Source: Deltaproteobacteria bacterium GWA2_38_16
GTDB taxonomy: Bacteria > Bdellovibrionota > JACOXK01 > 2-02-FULL-40-11
Reading direction: 5' to 3'
Length of the DNA: 58,012 bases
NCBI GenBank assembly: GCA_001797335.1
Contig: MGPE01000006.1
Coordinates: 129,314 to 187,325, forward strand
Part shown: piece by piece, positions 16,168 through 25,245 of the stretch
How the letters are laid out: the number at the start of each line of letters is the position of its first letter
How positions within the stretch are numbered: the first letter of the stretch is position 1
Notes under the pieces: model-generated
Seen by the model: the letters and a program-made list of their open reading frames with translations, nothing else
Databases searched by the model: none
What the model was told of the DNA's origin: nothing
Program-made: the position numbers and the translations under genes

Positions 16168-16267
16168 GGAAGTGTAAAAGTCTCTGGTGTGCTTCCTGGA
16201 CTTCAAATCCAGTGGCGGGGATAGTCACTATGTCCGCGGTGGGTTCGATTCCCATACACTTCCGCCA
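16168..16267 (+). tRNA. selC: Selenocysteine tRNA (anticodon TCA)
   Basis: The 100-nt RNA has an 8-bp acceptor stem (GGAAGTGT with ACACTTCC), a long variable arm (about 16213-16240), T-arm GGGTTCGATTCCC and an encoded CCA. The anticodon stem CTGGA/TCCAG presents TCA at 16203-16205, which reads UGA. These are the diagnostic traits of bacterial tRNA-Sec, so the genome should encode SelA, SelB, SelD and at least one selenoprotein. None of these lies in this window. Confidence 0.95.
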
Positions 16268-16341
16268 ATCCTTTCTATTGTCTTTATCGGTATTTTTTAC
16301 ACTTTACTTAAGGAGCCGATTGGCATAAGTATGGGCAAAAG

Positions 16342-16791
16342 ATGAGTACCCAACCCACGATTATTAAACGGTATCAAAATAGAAAACTCTATAATACAGA
16401 AAAAAGTTGCTATGTAACGCTCGATGATCTAGCAGAAATGATCCGTCGAGGAGAAGAAATTGTAGTGCTTGATAATCGCACCAAAAAAGATATTACCTCT
16501 AACACCCTGACCCAAATTATTTTTGAAACAGAGAAAAAATCAAAGAGTCTTCTTCCCATTCATATCTTAATCGATATTATTAAAGGCAATGGAGGATCGA
16601 TTTCAACTTTTTTCCAAAAAACTATTAAGACAGGGGTTAAAGAATTTACTCAAGTCAAAGACGAAATCCAAAGACGTATTGAAGATGTCACAGGAAAAGT
16701 CCATCTCCACAAAGAAATCGCCCAGCTTCGTAAGAAGGTCAGCGACCTTCAAAAAAAGCTGAGCGAATACGAAGAAAATTCAAAGAACTAG
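16342..16791 (+). CDS. PhaR-like protein (PHA accumulation regulator DNA-binding domain)
   Basis: Residues ~7-70 match the PHB/PHA accumulation regulator DNA-binding domain, with IIKRYQNRKLYNTEKSCYVT, LDDLAEMIRRGEEI and NTLTQIIFE. The C-terminal half (~100-149) is a basic coiled coil ending KKLSEYEEN. In PHA producers this family represses phasin and granule genes. It also occurs in organisms without PHA, and no PHA gene is visible here, so the regulated process is open. Its stop codon overlaps that of the convergent subtilase by 4 nt (CTAG). Confidence 0.88.
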   Translation: MSTQPTIIKRYQNRKLYNTEKSCYVTLDDLAEMIRRGEEIVVLDNRTKKDITSNTLTQIIFETEKKSKSLLPIHILIDIIKGNGGSISTFFQKTIKTGVKEFTQVKDEIQRRIEDVTGKVHLHKEIAQLRKKVSDLQKKLSEYEENSKN

Positions 16792-18122
16792 AACTGCAAT
16801 AAACTAAACGCCATGGCATTAAACACGTTTAGCCGTCCACCCGTCACGGTAATATCTTTCATCGAATCTACTGGATCTACCGTCTTAAAGATAAGATCTT
16901 TCAGATCGTACATACTTAAGGCTGGTTTATACGCCCAAATCAACGCCGCAGCTCCTGCCACATGAGGAGTTGCCATGGATGTTCCACTTAAATTTCCATA
17001 GAGATTATTAGGCACCGTACTAAATACAGCCACTCCCGGCGCAGCTAAATCAACAGTTGTTTTTCCATAGCTTGAAAAAGAGGCTCTTTGATCTAAATAA
17101 TCCGTCGCTGCCACAGAAACAATATTTGCTGCATCGTAGCTTGCAGGATACATCGGGTTTTTATCGTTATCCGCATTGCTATTTCCAGCCGCGGCCACAA
17201 ATAATACCCCTGCACGTTCAGCCGTTTTAATAGCATCTAAGAGCGCTTGAGAATAACCTCCCCCACCCCAACTGTTATTGAGGACTTTGGCTCCATTCAT
17301 CACCGCATAGCTAATGGATCGAATAGCTGCATCGATAGATCCCCATCCATCTTTACTTAAAAATTTACAGGCCATAAGACTCACTTTGGGACTCACACCA
17401 ATGGTTCCCAAGCCATTTCCGGCCAATGCTCCAATCGTTCCCGAAACATGGGTTCCATGACGATTATCATCAAAGGGATTATTGTTATTGCCCACAAAAT
17501 TCCACCCATAAATGTCATCTACAAAACCATTGTTGTCATCATCAATACCATTGCCCTCAATTTCTTTCGGATTTTTCCATATATTGGCAGCTAAATCTTC
17601 ATGCGTATAATCAATACCAGTATCGATTACACCCACCACAATTTCTCGACTTCCCGTTGTAAATTGCTCCCATGCTTTAGGTGACCCAATAAGACTAATC
17701 CCATAGCTTCGATCAAAAAAAGGATCGCCAAAGGGATTGGGAGTGGGGTCTGGATTATCTGGCAAAGGACGAGGAGGGAAAATGCCTCCATTAATATATA
17801 CCAAATGATTAGGCACCGCATATAAAACGCCCGGAGTGTTTTGATAATACGCCAAAGCTTCTTCTACACTTTGCCCTTGAGGTAATTTTACCAATTCCAA
17901 ATTTGGAACAATAAAATGATTATCCGCTATTTCACCTCCCATTTGAGAGCGAATCAAATCGCGTTCTTCGGGAGCCGTTGCACTCAAATAGCGTACTAAA
18001 ATTTCTCCTTCTTTATAAGGATGATCCACAATATCACTTGGGAAATCCTCCATTTGAGAAAAACTATTTTGAGAGGAGATCAAACATGAGAATACGATTA
18101 GAAACAAATACCCTTTTTTCAT
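16788..18122 (-). CDS. Secreted subtilisin-like serine protease (S8 family)
   Basis: 444 residues: signal peptide (1-22), an inhibitor-type prodomain (~35-110, GEILVRYL, VKLPQGQSVEEAL, YAVPNHLVY), then the catalytic domain. The triad is visible: Asp167 in GVIDTGIDYTHED, His222 in RHGTHVSGT and Ser382 in SGTSMATPHVAGAAAL, plus oxyanion Asn314 in AAGNSNAD. The Asp/Asn-rich EGNGIDDDNNGFVDDIYGWN loop is typical of calcium-binding subtilases of this type. Predicted extracellular or periplasmic, probably for nutrition or processing of exported proteins. A related truncated gene starts the window. Confidence 0.93.
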   Translation of the reverse strand: MKKGYLFLIVFSCLISSQNSFSQMEDFPSDIVDHPYKEGEILVRYLSATAPEERDLIRSQMGGEIADNHFIVPNLELVKLPQGQSVEEALAYYQNTPGVLYAVPNHLVYINGGIFPPRPLPDNPDPTPNPFGDPFFDRSYGISLIGSPKAWEQFTTGSREIVVGVIDTGIDYTHEDLAANIWKNPKEIEGNGIDDDNNGFVDDIYGWNFVGNNNNPFDDNRHGTHVSGTIGALAGNGLGTIGVSPKVSLMACKFLSKDGWGSIDAAIRSISYAVMNGAKVLNNSWGGGGYSQALLDAIKTAERAGVLFVAAAGNSNADNDKNPMYPASYDAANIVSVAATDYLDQRASFSSYGKTTVDLAAPGVAVFSTVPNNLYGNLSGTSMATPHVAGAAALIWAYKPALSMYDLKDLIFKTVDPVDSMKDITVTGGRLNVFNAMAFSLLQF

Positions 18123-18204
18123 ATATCATTCACCTTTCCGTGCCACTTTCAAAGACCTTGTCGGTTATGGATGTAAAAAGTTTAAGATTTTTTTTAAAAA
18201 AGTG

Positions 18205-19146
18205 TTAACTAAAGAGCTCACTGACGGAAGCACCTTCATGAACACGGCGAATGGCCTGGGCTAAAATAGAGGCAATGGATAAAATTTTTATTTTTTTACT
18301 TCTAGCTTTAAGAGGAACTGTGTTGGTCACAATTAATTCTTTTAAAGGAGATTGAGTTAGTTTTTTTTCTGTGCTTTGAGCAAAAACAGCATGCATGCAA
18401 ACCGCCAAAATATCTTTGGCTTTTGCTTTTTTTAATGCTGAAACCGTTTCAAAAAGAGTAGATCCCGTTGTAATTTCATCATCAATCACAATGGCATTTT
18501 TACCCAATACATCTCCAATAATAACTCCCATTTTTACTTTTTGATTTTTTTTATCTCGCCTTTTATCCATAATGGCTAAGGGAAGATCTAATTTCTTAGC
18601 ATAAAAACGGGCCCTATGAAGTCCACCCACATCTGGAGAAACAATAACGGTATTACTTAAATCCTTTTTTCTTAAGTACTCTTCAACGACTGAAATAGAC
18701 AGTAATTGATCTGCAGGAATTCTCGAAAAACTTAAAATCTGAAGGGCATGTAAATCCATGGTTAAAAGCCGTTCTGCTCCCGCCGTTTGTAAAAGATCTG
18801 CCACCAGGCGTGCGGTGACAGGGATTCTAGGCTGATCTTTTTTATCGGATCTTACATAGGGATAGTAAGGAAGAATGGCTGTAATTCGAGCAGCAGAGGC
18901 GTATTTAGCCGCATCAATCATAAGCAGGAGTTCCATGAGCATATCGTTTACTGGCCTAGAAGAGGTTTGAAGAATAAAAACATCATCTCCGCGGATGGAT
19001 TCTTCAATACGGCAAAAAAGATTGTCATTGGGAAATCGAGTCAAGGTAACAGGCGTAAGTTTTATCTTTAAGAGTTTAGCAATTTCTTGAGCCAGTTCTG
19101 GATGACTACTCCCAGCAATAAGTTTTATATCCTTTACTCCATTCAT
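18205..19146 (-). CDS. prs: Ribose-phosphate pyrophosphokinase (PRPP synthetase)
   Basis: Makes PRPP from ribose-5-phosphate and ATP for nucleotide, His and Trp synthesis. Key regions are KLIAGSSHPELAQEIA, the ATP-site region ILPYYPYVRSDKKDQPR, MDLHALQILSF, DVGGLHRARFYAKKL and the PRPP-binding VIDDEITTGSTL (usually VDDMIDTGGT-like). I use ATG 19146 because TTGGAG lies upstream and the resulting 313 residues match the family. The ORF extends 17 codons further to 19197 without a ribosome site. The somewhat divergent catalytic loop suggests a distant class I enzyme. Confidence 0.88.
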   Translation of the reverse strand: MNGVKDIKLIAGSSHPELAQEIAKLLKIKLTPVTLTRFPNDNLFCRIEESIRGDDVFILQTSSRPVNDMLMELLLMIDAAKYASAARITAILPYYPYVRSDKKDQPRIPVTARLVADLLQTAGAERLLTMDLHALQILSFSRIPADQLLSISVVEEYLRKKDLSNTVIVSPDVGGLHRARFYAKKLDLPLAIMDKRRDKKNQKVKMGVIIGDVLGKNAIVIDDEITTGSTLFETVSALKKAKAKDILAVCMHAVFAQSTEKKLTQSPLKELIVTNTVPLKARSKKIKILSIASILAQAIRRVHEGASVSELFS

Positions 19147-19226
19147 ACGAACTCCAATACGCTTATCGGAAAAATAAAATTTTACTTGATTATTCATCCG
19201 AAGACATAGAGGATCCTGCAGGGAAG

Positions 19227-20069
19227 ATGAAAGATATTTTTTTAGAAAAGCGCCTTCATTTCATTACAGGCAAAGGAGGAGTGGGGAAAACCACCGTTGC
19301 AAGGCTACTTGCCTTAAAAGCAGCACAAGCGGGGAAAAAAGTTCTCCTCGTAGATTTAGATCCTGAAAGTGATATTTCAAACCAAAAATTAGGTCCCCAT
19401 ATTGATAGCCTGTGTGTAACTCCCCGAGCTTCCCTTCGCGAATATATTATTCGCCAAATTAAGATTGCCCCCCTCTATCGCCTCGTTTTTGAAAATAAAA
19501 TCATGAATTTCTTTTTAGATGCTGCTCCGGGGATAGATGAAATTGCTGTCATTGGAAAAATATTTTATTTAGAAGAAGAAAAATTAAAAAATAATATTAG
19601 ATGGGATACGATTATTGTCGATACCCCTGCTACAGGACATGGTCTTTATCTTTTTAAAAGTCCAAAAGTATTTTTAGAAATCGCCCAAATTGGCCCCATT
19701 GCTAAAAAAGCACAAGAACTTTTAACCATGCTTTCTGACCCCAAGCGTTCTTCTTTTCATATTGTAACCCTTCCAGAAGAACTTCCTATTCAAGAAACCA
19801 TCGAGCTTTATCAAGAAATAAAAAATCTTGGACTCCCTTTTGGAAAAATTTTCTTAAATAAAATACTCCCTTCTTTTAAAACCATTAAAACAACCGCAAT
19901 TAGCCAAAAATTAAGTCCTCCTACCTTTCAAAAATTAGAAAAAACTCTTTTAAAATATAAGACCAGAATAGAAATCCAAACTTCCTATCAAGAAATGCTC
20001 AAAAAAGAATTGTCCCAGGAAGATCCCATGCTTATCCCATGGTTTTTAAATGGGAAATTTGACCTATGA
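19227..20069 (+). CDS. ArsA-family ATPase (first of tandem pair)
   Basis: 280 residues with the deviant Walker A GKGGVGKTTVARLL, switch-type LLVDLDPESD and IIVDTPATGHGLYLF, as in ArsA/Get3-type ATPases. In eukaryotes and archaea this family inserts tail-anchored proteins or energises arsenite export; bacterial tandem pairs are uncharacterised or act in envelope functions. No ars genes are nearby. The gene is translationally coupled (ATGA) to a second ArsA homologue and then to a membrane protein, so a heteromeric ATPase working with that membrane protein is likely (inference). Confidence 0.82.
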   Translation: MKDIFLEKRLHFITGKGGVGKTTVARLLALKAAQAGKKVLLVDLDPESDISNQKLGPHIDSLCVTPRASLREYIIRQIKIAPLYRLVFENKIMNFFLDAAPGIDEIAVIGKIFYLEEEKLKNNIRWDTIIVDTPATGHGLYLFKSPKVFLEIAQIGPIAKKAQELLTMLSDPKRSSFHIVTLPEELPIQETIELYQEIKNLGLPFGKIFLNKILPSFKTIKTTAISQKLSPPTFQKLEKTLLKYKTRIEIQTSYQEMLKKELSQEDPMLIPWFLNGKFDL

Positions 20070-21085
20070 TTGAACTTAAAAAAATGACAGTAGTGGTTGG
20101 AACAGGAGGAGTAGGAAAGACCACCCTGTCTTCTGCCTTGGCCGTTAAAGAAGCTTCTCTTGGGAAAAAAACATTGGCCTTAACCATTGATCCCGCCAAA
20201 CGCTTAAAACAAGCACTATCTAAATCTTCTCTAAAAAATCTAACCGTCATGACACTGGATACCCGCCAAACGTTTGATGCTCTCGTTCAAAAATATTCTC
20301 CCTCAGAAGAAGCAGCGCATCGAATTTTAAATAATCGACTCTATCAATATGTTTCAACCATGATGGCTGGCACTCAAGAATATATGGCTTTAGAAAAACT
20401 TTATGAACTTCATGAATCAAACGCCTATGACACCATCATTTTAGATACCCCTCCTTCTAAACACATTTTAAGTTTCTTGCAGGCACCAGACCGCTTGGCT
20501 CATTTTTTAGATGAAAATATTTTAAAATGGTTCTTAAAACCCACTCTTTCTGGATCTTCTCTTATCTTTAAATTCATTGATCGTTTAACAGGATCAAAAT
20601 TACTTCATGAACTGTCTGAATTTCTCTTAAGTCTTGAATCTCTTTACAAAGGCTTTAAGGACCGCTCTTTGAAAGCCAAAGAAATTTTACATAGTCCGAA
20701 TACACTTTTTTTATTAGTCACAAATCCCGAACGATCTGTCTTTGATCAAGGCGTTGTTTTTTATAAAAATTTACACGCCCTTCATGTTTCTCTAGGAGGA
20801 ATCATTATTAATCGAGTTGCTCACTCTTTTCAGCTCTCTCCCCAAGAACAAAAAGAATTCAACAAATTAAAATTAGAAAATCTGTCTCAAGATGAAAAAA
20901 CAGTTTTAGATATCTTCGAGCAGTACCAAATGCTTTCTCAACGAGAAAAAGAAGAAATTCAGTATTTTAAAGAAAAAATAAATTTTAAATCTGCGCGATT
21001 TCCCTTAATTGAAATCCCCTTTTTTGAAGAAGACATTTATGATATAAAAGGATTAAATCTTTTAAATCTTCACTTATTTAAATGA
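20066..21085 (+). CDS. ArsA-family ATPase (second of tandem pair)
   Basis: 339 residues. P-loop GTGGVGKTTLSSALAV, ALTIDPAKRLKQAL (the ArsA DPA motif), and IILDTPPSKHILSFLQAPDR. The region MMAGTQEYMALEKLYEL corresponds to the ArsA/Get3 client-binding helical domain. It overlaps its neighbours on both sides by 4 bp, so the three genes are one transcript. Substrate unknown; nothing arsenic-related is adjacent. Confidence 0.85.
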   Translation: MIELKKMTVVVGTGGVGKTTLSSALAVKEASLGKKTLALTIDPAKRLKQALSKSSLKNLTVMTLDTRQTFDALVQKYSPSEEAAHRILNNRLYQYVSTMMAGTQEYMALEKLYELHESNAYDTIILDTPPSKHILSFLQAPDRLAHFLDENILKWFLKPTLSGSSLIFKFIDRLTGSKLLHELSEFLLSLESLYKGFKDRSLKAKEILHSPNTLFLLVTNPERSVFDQGVVFYKNLHALHVSLGGIIINRVAHSFQLSPQEQKEFNKLKLENLSQDEKTVLDIFEQYQMLSQREKEEIQYFKEKINFKSARFPLIEIPFFEEDIYDIKGLNLLNLHLFK

Positions 21086-21807
21086 AACTTTTTCAGGATT
21101 TTAAATCTGGTTTTATGGCTCCTTTTCAAGGCATCCGCTTTCTGTTTAAATTTCCTTCTCTTTTAAGACTAGCCCTTATCCCTTTTCTCATTAATATTCT
21201 TTTATTTATAGGTTTGATCTTTACTCTTTATAAAAATTTTGAACCTCTTATTGCTCTTCTGATTACAAAACCAGAAACCTGGTATTGGGTTGTTCTCTAC
21301 TATATTTTTTACGCCGTAGCGCTTGTTCTACTTTTAATTTTAGGAACTCTGATTTTATGTCTTATTGGAAATATTCTAGCTTCTCCTTTTCATGAATGGA
21401 TAGCCCAAAAAGTAAAAACCATTGTAAAAGGCGATGTCATTGATGCACCCTTTTCTTTTGCATTCGCCTTAAAAGAATTTAGGCGAATTTTTGTAACTCA
21501 GTGTAAAAAACTTTCTCTCATCGTAATTTTAGTACTTTTTTCCTTATTTTTAGTCTTAATTCCAGGGGTGGGGATTTTTTTAAGTGGGTTTATTTCTCTT
21601 CTTCTACTCACGCTTCAATTTATGGATTTCCCATTTGAAATCGAACGATTAAGCTTTTCACAGCAGCTTCATTTTTTTTTCCATTCTTTTTTTGCATGGA
21701 TAGGGTTTGGTCTGGCTATTTCTTGCCTTCTCACCATCCCTCTTTTAAATCTCTTGGTCCTTCCGGTCGGAGTTATTGGTGCCAGTTTACTATACTATAA
21801 AGATTAA
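21082..21807 (+). CDS. EI24/CysZ-like membrane protein
   Basis: 241 residues with about five to six membrane segments. The start, FKSGFMAPFQGIRFLFKFP, and the ASPFHEWIAQKV segment between helices fit the EI24/CysZ family (PF07264). Family members include the sulfate transporter CysZ, but no sulfur-assimilation genes are adjacent. Cotranscription with two ArsA-type ATPases suggests a joint membrane function. The stop codon TAA shares TTAA with the convergent ctpA stop. Confidence 0.75.
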   Translation: MKLFQDFKSGFMAPFQGIRFLFKFPSLLRLALIPFLINILLFIGLIFTLYKNFEPLIALLITKPETWYWVVLYYIFYAVALVLLLILGTLILCLIGNILASPFHEWIAQKVKTIVKGDVIDAPFSFAFALKEFRRIFVTQCKKLSLIVILVLFSLFLVLIPGVGIFLSGFISLLLLTLQFMDFPFEIERLSFSQQLHFFFHSFFAWIGFGLAISCLLTIPLLNLLVLPVGVIGASLLYYKD

Positions 21808-23228
21808 TTCGTGGCGGCTTGGGGCTTGGGAGGAAGAGCGTACATTTGGTTAAAGATAGCGTAGGATTTTAAATAGGAAATACCTTGCTGTAATTGATAG
21901 TCGTATTTAATGATTTCTTCTTGGGTCAACTGAGGCTCTGGTTTGGTTTCTTCGTCTTTATTATTATTTTCCTCTTCTTTTTGGCCTTCTTTTTGTTCTC
22001 CTTTAAAATGTCTGGGAAGATCAGCCTCTCTCCATCCTTGTTTTTTACCCACTCTTTTTTGCTCTTCTTCTTTTAAAATTTTGGGATCTAATTGCTCAAC
22101 CACAATGTCTGGATCTAAGCCTTTTTCCTGAATAGAACGCCCCGAAGGCGTATAGTATTTGGCAACGGTGAGTTTTAATCCAGATTTGTCATCGAGCTCA
22201 ATCACCTGTTGCACAGATCCTTTTCCAAAGGTTTTGGTTCCCACCACCACGGCTCGTTTGTGATCTTGAAGAGCTCCCCCCACAATCTCAGAAGCAGAAG
22301 CAGAAGATCCATTCACCAAAACCACCATGGGCACATTCTTCCACGTTCCTGATTTATGGGCATATTCAATATCTTTATTTTCTTTATGCCTCCCGATCGT
22401 AGAAACAATAATTCCTTTTTCTAAGAAAAGATCAGAAACCCCCACGGCTTGATCCAAAAGTCCACCTGGATTATTTCTCACATCTAAAATAAGTCCCTTT
22501 AATCCCACTTTCATTTGATTGGACTTAGATTGATATTTTTGGGCATCGTTATCTAATTTTTCAAGCGCCTTTTTTAAATCACTAGCCGTTTGTTCTTGAA
22601 AGTTTGCAAGCCTTATATATCCATATTCATTTTCTAACATCGAAGATTTTACAGATTGAATTTTAATAATATCTCGAACAATTGTAAATTTTTTGGGCTC
22701 TTTAAGTCCCTCTCTCATAATATAAATCGTCACCGGTGTCCCTTTTTTCCCGCGCATTTTAGAAACCGCTTCAATTAAATTCATTTTATCGGTAAACTCA
22801 TTTTCAATTTTAACAATCTTATCATTGGATTTAAGTCCAGCTTTAAATGCAGGCGTTCCTTCAATAGGAGAAATAACGGTTAAAATTCCATCTTTAATGG
22901 TAATTTCAATCCCCAACCCCCCAAATTGGCCCGAGGTATCCACCTTCATTTCTTTAAAAAGTTCAGGAGTTAAAAAATTGGTGTGAGGATCTAACGAAGA
23001 AAGCATGCCATTAATGGCTCCATAAATAAGATCTTGAACCTTTACTTCCTCAACATAATTATTTTCAATATAGTTTAAAACTTTAAGTAAAATTCCAATT
23101 TTTTCATATTGACTGGTGGGAGATTTTGTCGCTGAAACTTGAGAAACTAAAAAACTTCCTAAAAAAATTCCTGCGAGAAGAGAACTAAAAATAATAAAAG
23201 TCAGGAATAATTTTCGAGATTTTCTCAT
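21804..23228 (-). CDS. ctpA: Carboxy-terminal processing protease (S41)
   Basis: 474 residues: an N-terminal signal anchor (8-30), a CTP N-terminal helical domain, a PDZ domain (~100-175, GGLGIEI...GTPAFKAGLKSNDKIVKI) and the S41 catalytic domain with the Ser in NGSSASASEIVGG (308-313) and general-base Lys336 in KTFGKGSVQQ. A periplasmic protease trimming C-termini of envelope proteins. The ~90-residue Lys/Glu-rich tail is unusually charged. Start ATG 23228 gives a standard anchor. Overlaps the EI24 gene stop by 4 nt. Confidence 0.94.
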   Translation of the reverse strand: MRKSRKLFLTFIIFSSLLAGIFLGSFLVSQVSATKSPTSQYEKIGILLKVLNYIENNYVEEVKVQDLIYGAINGMLSSLDPHTNFLTPELFKEMKVDTSGQFGGLGIEITIKDGILTVISPIEGTPAFKAGLKSNDKIVKIENEFTDKMNLIEAVSKMRGKKGTPVTIYIMREGLKEPKKFTIVRDIIKIQSVKSSMLENEYGYIRLANFQEQTASDLKKALEKLDNDAQKYQSKSNQMKVGLKGLILDVRNNPGGLLDQAVGVSDLFLEKGIIVSTIGRHKENKDIEYAHKSGTWKNVPMVVLVNGSSASASEIVGGALQDHKRAVVVGTKTFGKGSVQQVIELDDKSGLKLTVAKYYTPSGRSIQEKGLDPDIVVEQLDPKILKEEEQKRVGKKQGWREADLPRHFKGEQKEGQKEEENNNKDEETKPEPQLTQEEIIKYDYQLQQGISYLKSYAIFNQMYALPPKPQAATN

Positions 23229-23267
23229 GATATGTCTCTACAAGATACGAAAAATGGTGCTTAAATG

Positions 23268-24275
23268 TCAATTCGAATATGATTTTCTTAAGCTTTTAAC
23301 CACCGTTGCGATGACTTCTAACTTTTTCTTGGCTTCTTCTACGGTTCTTGTCTTTAATCCGCAGTCTGGATCTACCCAAAGCTGCCTGGCCGGTATGACA
23401 TCTAAGATTTGTTCAAGACGCGCTTTCAATGTAGATTCTGCTTCAATTTCATGGGTATGGACATCAACAATCCCAGCAGTTAAGTCTTTAGGAAAGCTTC
23501 TTTTCTTAAAACAATTTAAAAGATCATTTTCGCTATTAGACATTTCTAAATCAAAATTTTCTACTGGGATTTCTGTCATCTCTGGATAGATTTTCTCAAA
23601 ATCTCCATAGCAAATATGTGTAAAAAAGTAGGCTGGAAGTCCTTCGGTCACCACATTCATCGATTGAATGACAAGCGGCAATTCAGAAGGCCTCACCGAA
23701 CAGGCAGGTTCATCAATTTGAATTAATTTTGCTCCTGCTGAAATTAAAGCTTCTACTTCTTTCCGAATGACCTGAGCTAGCGCCATGCAGGTAGCTTCTC
23801 TATCCTTATAATACTCATTAAAGGACCAATCCATAATGGTATAAGGACCTGTCAGCATTCCTTTCATGGGTTTTTGAGTCATCGCTTGAGCTTTTTTCCA
23901 CCAATCTACCGTCATCGGTTTTTCCCACACCACAGGAGCTGTAATGACCGGTTTTCGATAATATCGATTGCCATAGGAACGCACAAAACTGCTTTGGGAA
24001 AATCCTTTAAGCTCCTCTGCAAAATAAGCCACCATATCTCCTCGATACATTTCTCCATCCACCAAAACATCAATGCCGATATTTTCTTGAAACTCTATCC
24101 ACTCTCGGGTGGCTTTTTCTTCTAAGGTTTCAAGTTCTTTTCGTGTTAGCTCTCCTTTTACAAATCTGGCCCTGGCTTTTTTAATATACTCTGGCTTTGG
24201 AAAGCTACCAACAGAGGTTAAAGGGAAAAGAGGAAGTTCTACTCCCAAATTTTTTAGTTTATCTTGAGTATGCAT
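23268..24275 (-). CDS. Core methionine synthase (cobalamin-independent MetE C-terminal domain)
   Basis: 335 residues equal to the MetE catalytic half only. The zinc ligands are His220, Cys222, Glu244 and Cys305 (FFTHICYGDF, FDLEM, DPDCGLKTR). Their spacing of 2, 22 and 61 residues is identical to E. coli MetE (H641, C643, E665, C726). GPYTIMDW, IQIDEPA and SVGSFPKP are further MetE motifs. Stand-alone core-MetE enzymes are known to use methylcobalamin rather than methyltetrahydropteroyl-glutamate, so that may be the methyl donor here. It overlaps the upstream MetE-N-like gene by 17 bp. Confidence 0.88.
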   Translation of the reverse strand: MHTQDKLKNLGVELPLFPLTSVGSFPKPEYIKKARARFVKGELTRKELETLEEKATREWIEFQENIGIDVLVDGEMYRGDMVAYFAEELKGFSQSSFVRSYGNRYYRKPVITAPVVWEKPMTVDWWKKAQAMTQKPMKGMLTGPYTIMDWSFNEYYKDREATCMALAQVIRKEVEALISAGAKLIQIDEPACSVRPSELPLVIQSMNVVTEGLPAYFFTHICYGDFEKIYPEMTEIPVENFDLEMSNSENDLLNCFKKRSFPKDLTAGIVDVHTHEIEAESTLKARLEQILDVIPARQLWVDPDCGLKTRTVEEAKKKLEVIATVVKSLRKSYSN

Positions 24276-25245
24276 GATTAATCTCCTCCAAAAGTTTTAA
24301 TTTTTTAATGGCTTTATCTTGAGGTAAATATTCCAACCCACAAGAAGTCGTTACATAAACGGTTTTATCTTGAGCCACCTTTTTTTCTAACGATTTTAGT
24401 TCGTGAACCACTTCTTTTAGATTTTCTAACTTCGTATTACGCCCATCCAAAAATCCTAATGCTAAATCTTTTTGACTTCCTTCTTTACGAATAAGATCTA
24501 AGAGAGTGGGAGAATAAGTAACATCCACTCCTAAAACATCCACGGGCAATTCTTGTAACCGGGCATAGAGAGGAGCCACATCTCCAAAATAAGTGGTAAG
24601 CCATATTTTAGCCTTGCCCTTTTGGCTACATAATTTTTCAAAAAGTCCGCTAAGCCATTTCCAATCTGGACGTTGCAGAAAAAATCCAGGCTCATCAATT
24701 TGAATATGATTGATGCCACTGTCGGCCAAGTCTTTAATTTCTTCGGCCAATACCTGAGCCAAAGCTTGGGCCACTTCCCGAGAAGTTTTATAAGCAGGGG
24801 TAGAGATTTTTGAAAGCACCGCCAAGGTATAAGGTCCTGTTAAAACCACTTTAGTTTCACCCTTTGCAGTATGGCGTTTTAAAAATGCTGCCTCTTCTTT
24901 TAATAAAGATGATTTTCTTAAAATAGGCCCCGTAATTTCAGGTTGTCTAAAATAAAAGTTCGTATCAAAAAAACGAAGAAGGCCTCCAATTTTAACTCCT
25001 TCTAAATTTTTCATGATGTGAGAAATAGGATCGTTCCATAAAATAAGACCATCAGTAACAACATCTAAATGGGCCTTCTCTTGTTCTTCAATAGCCTCCC
25101 GAGTAACATCTTGTTGAACTTTTACCACTTGGAAAGTACTAATTTTTTTACGATCAAATAAATGATACGCCTGCCTTAATTTATGCTGTTCATCTGTTTC
25201 GCCAATTTTAGGGTAATGACTATGATTAGCTGACTTTAATTTCAC
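24259..25245 (-). CDS. MetE N-terminal-domain-like protein (stand-alone)
   Basis: 328 residues that resemble the N-terminal, non-catalytic barrel of MetE: WLTTYFGDVAPLYARLQELP, LGFLDGRNTKLENL and VYVTTSCGLEYLP correspond to TTYF, GLxxGRN and SSCSLLHxP of MetE-N. LTGPYTLAVLSKIS and HIQIDEPGFF are shared with the family. The His-x-Cys zinc pair is absent (TTYFGD instead). With the next gene this is a split MetE: two halves as separate, overlapping, coupled genes. It may bind folate-type donor or form a heterodimer; untested. Confidence 0.8.
   Translation of the reverse strand: MKLKSANHSHYPKIGETDEQHKLRQAYHLFDRKKISTFQVVKVQQDVTREAIEEQEKAHLDVVTDGLILWNDPISHIMKNLEGVKIGGLLRFFDTNFYFRQPEITGPILRKSSLLKEEAAFLKRHTAKGETKVVLTGPYTLAVLSKISTPAYKTSREVAQALAQVLAEEIKDLADSGINHIQIDEPGFFLQRPDWKWLSGLFEKLCSQKGKAKIWLTTYFGDVAPLYARLQELPVDVLGVDVTYSPTLLDLIRKEGSQKDLALGFLDGRNTKLENLKEVVHELKSLEKKVAQDKTVYVTTSCGLEYLPQDKAIKKLKLLEEINHAYSR

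Noticed and set aside
16322-16340. Sigma-54-like TTGGCATAAGTATGGGC before the PhaR-like gene
   Set aside because: Spacing between GG and GC is 11, not 10, and the predicted start would lie after the ATG at 16342.
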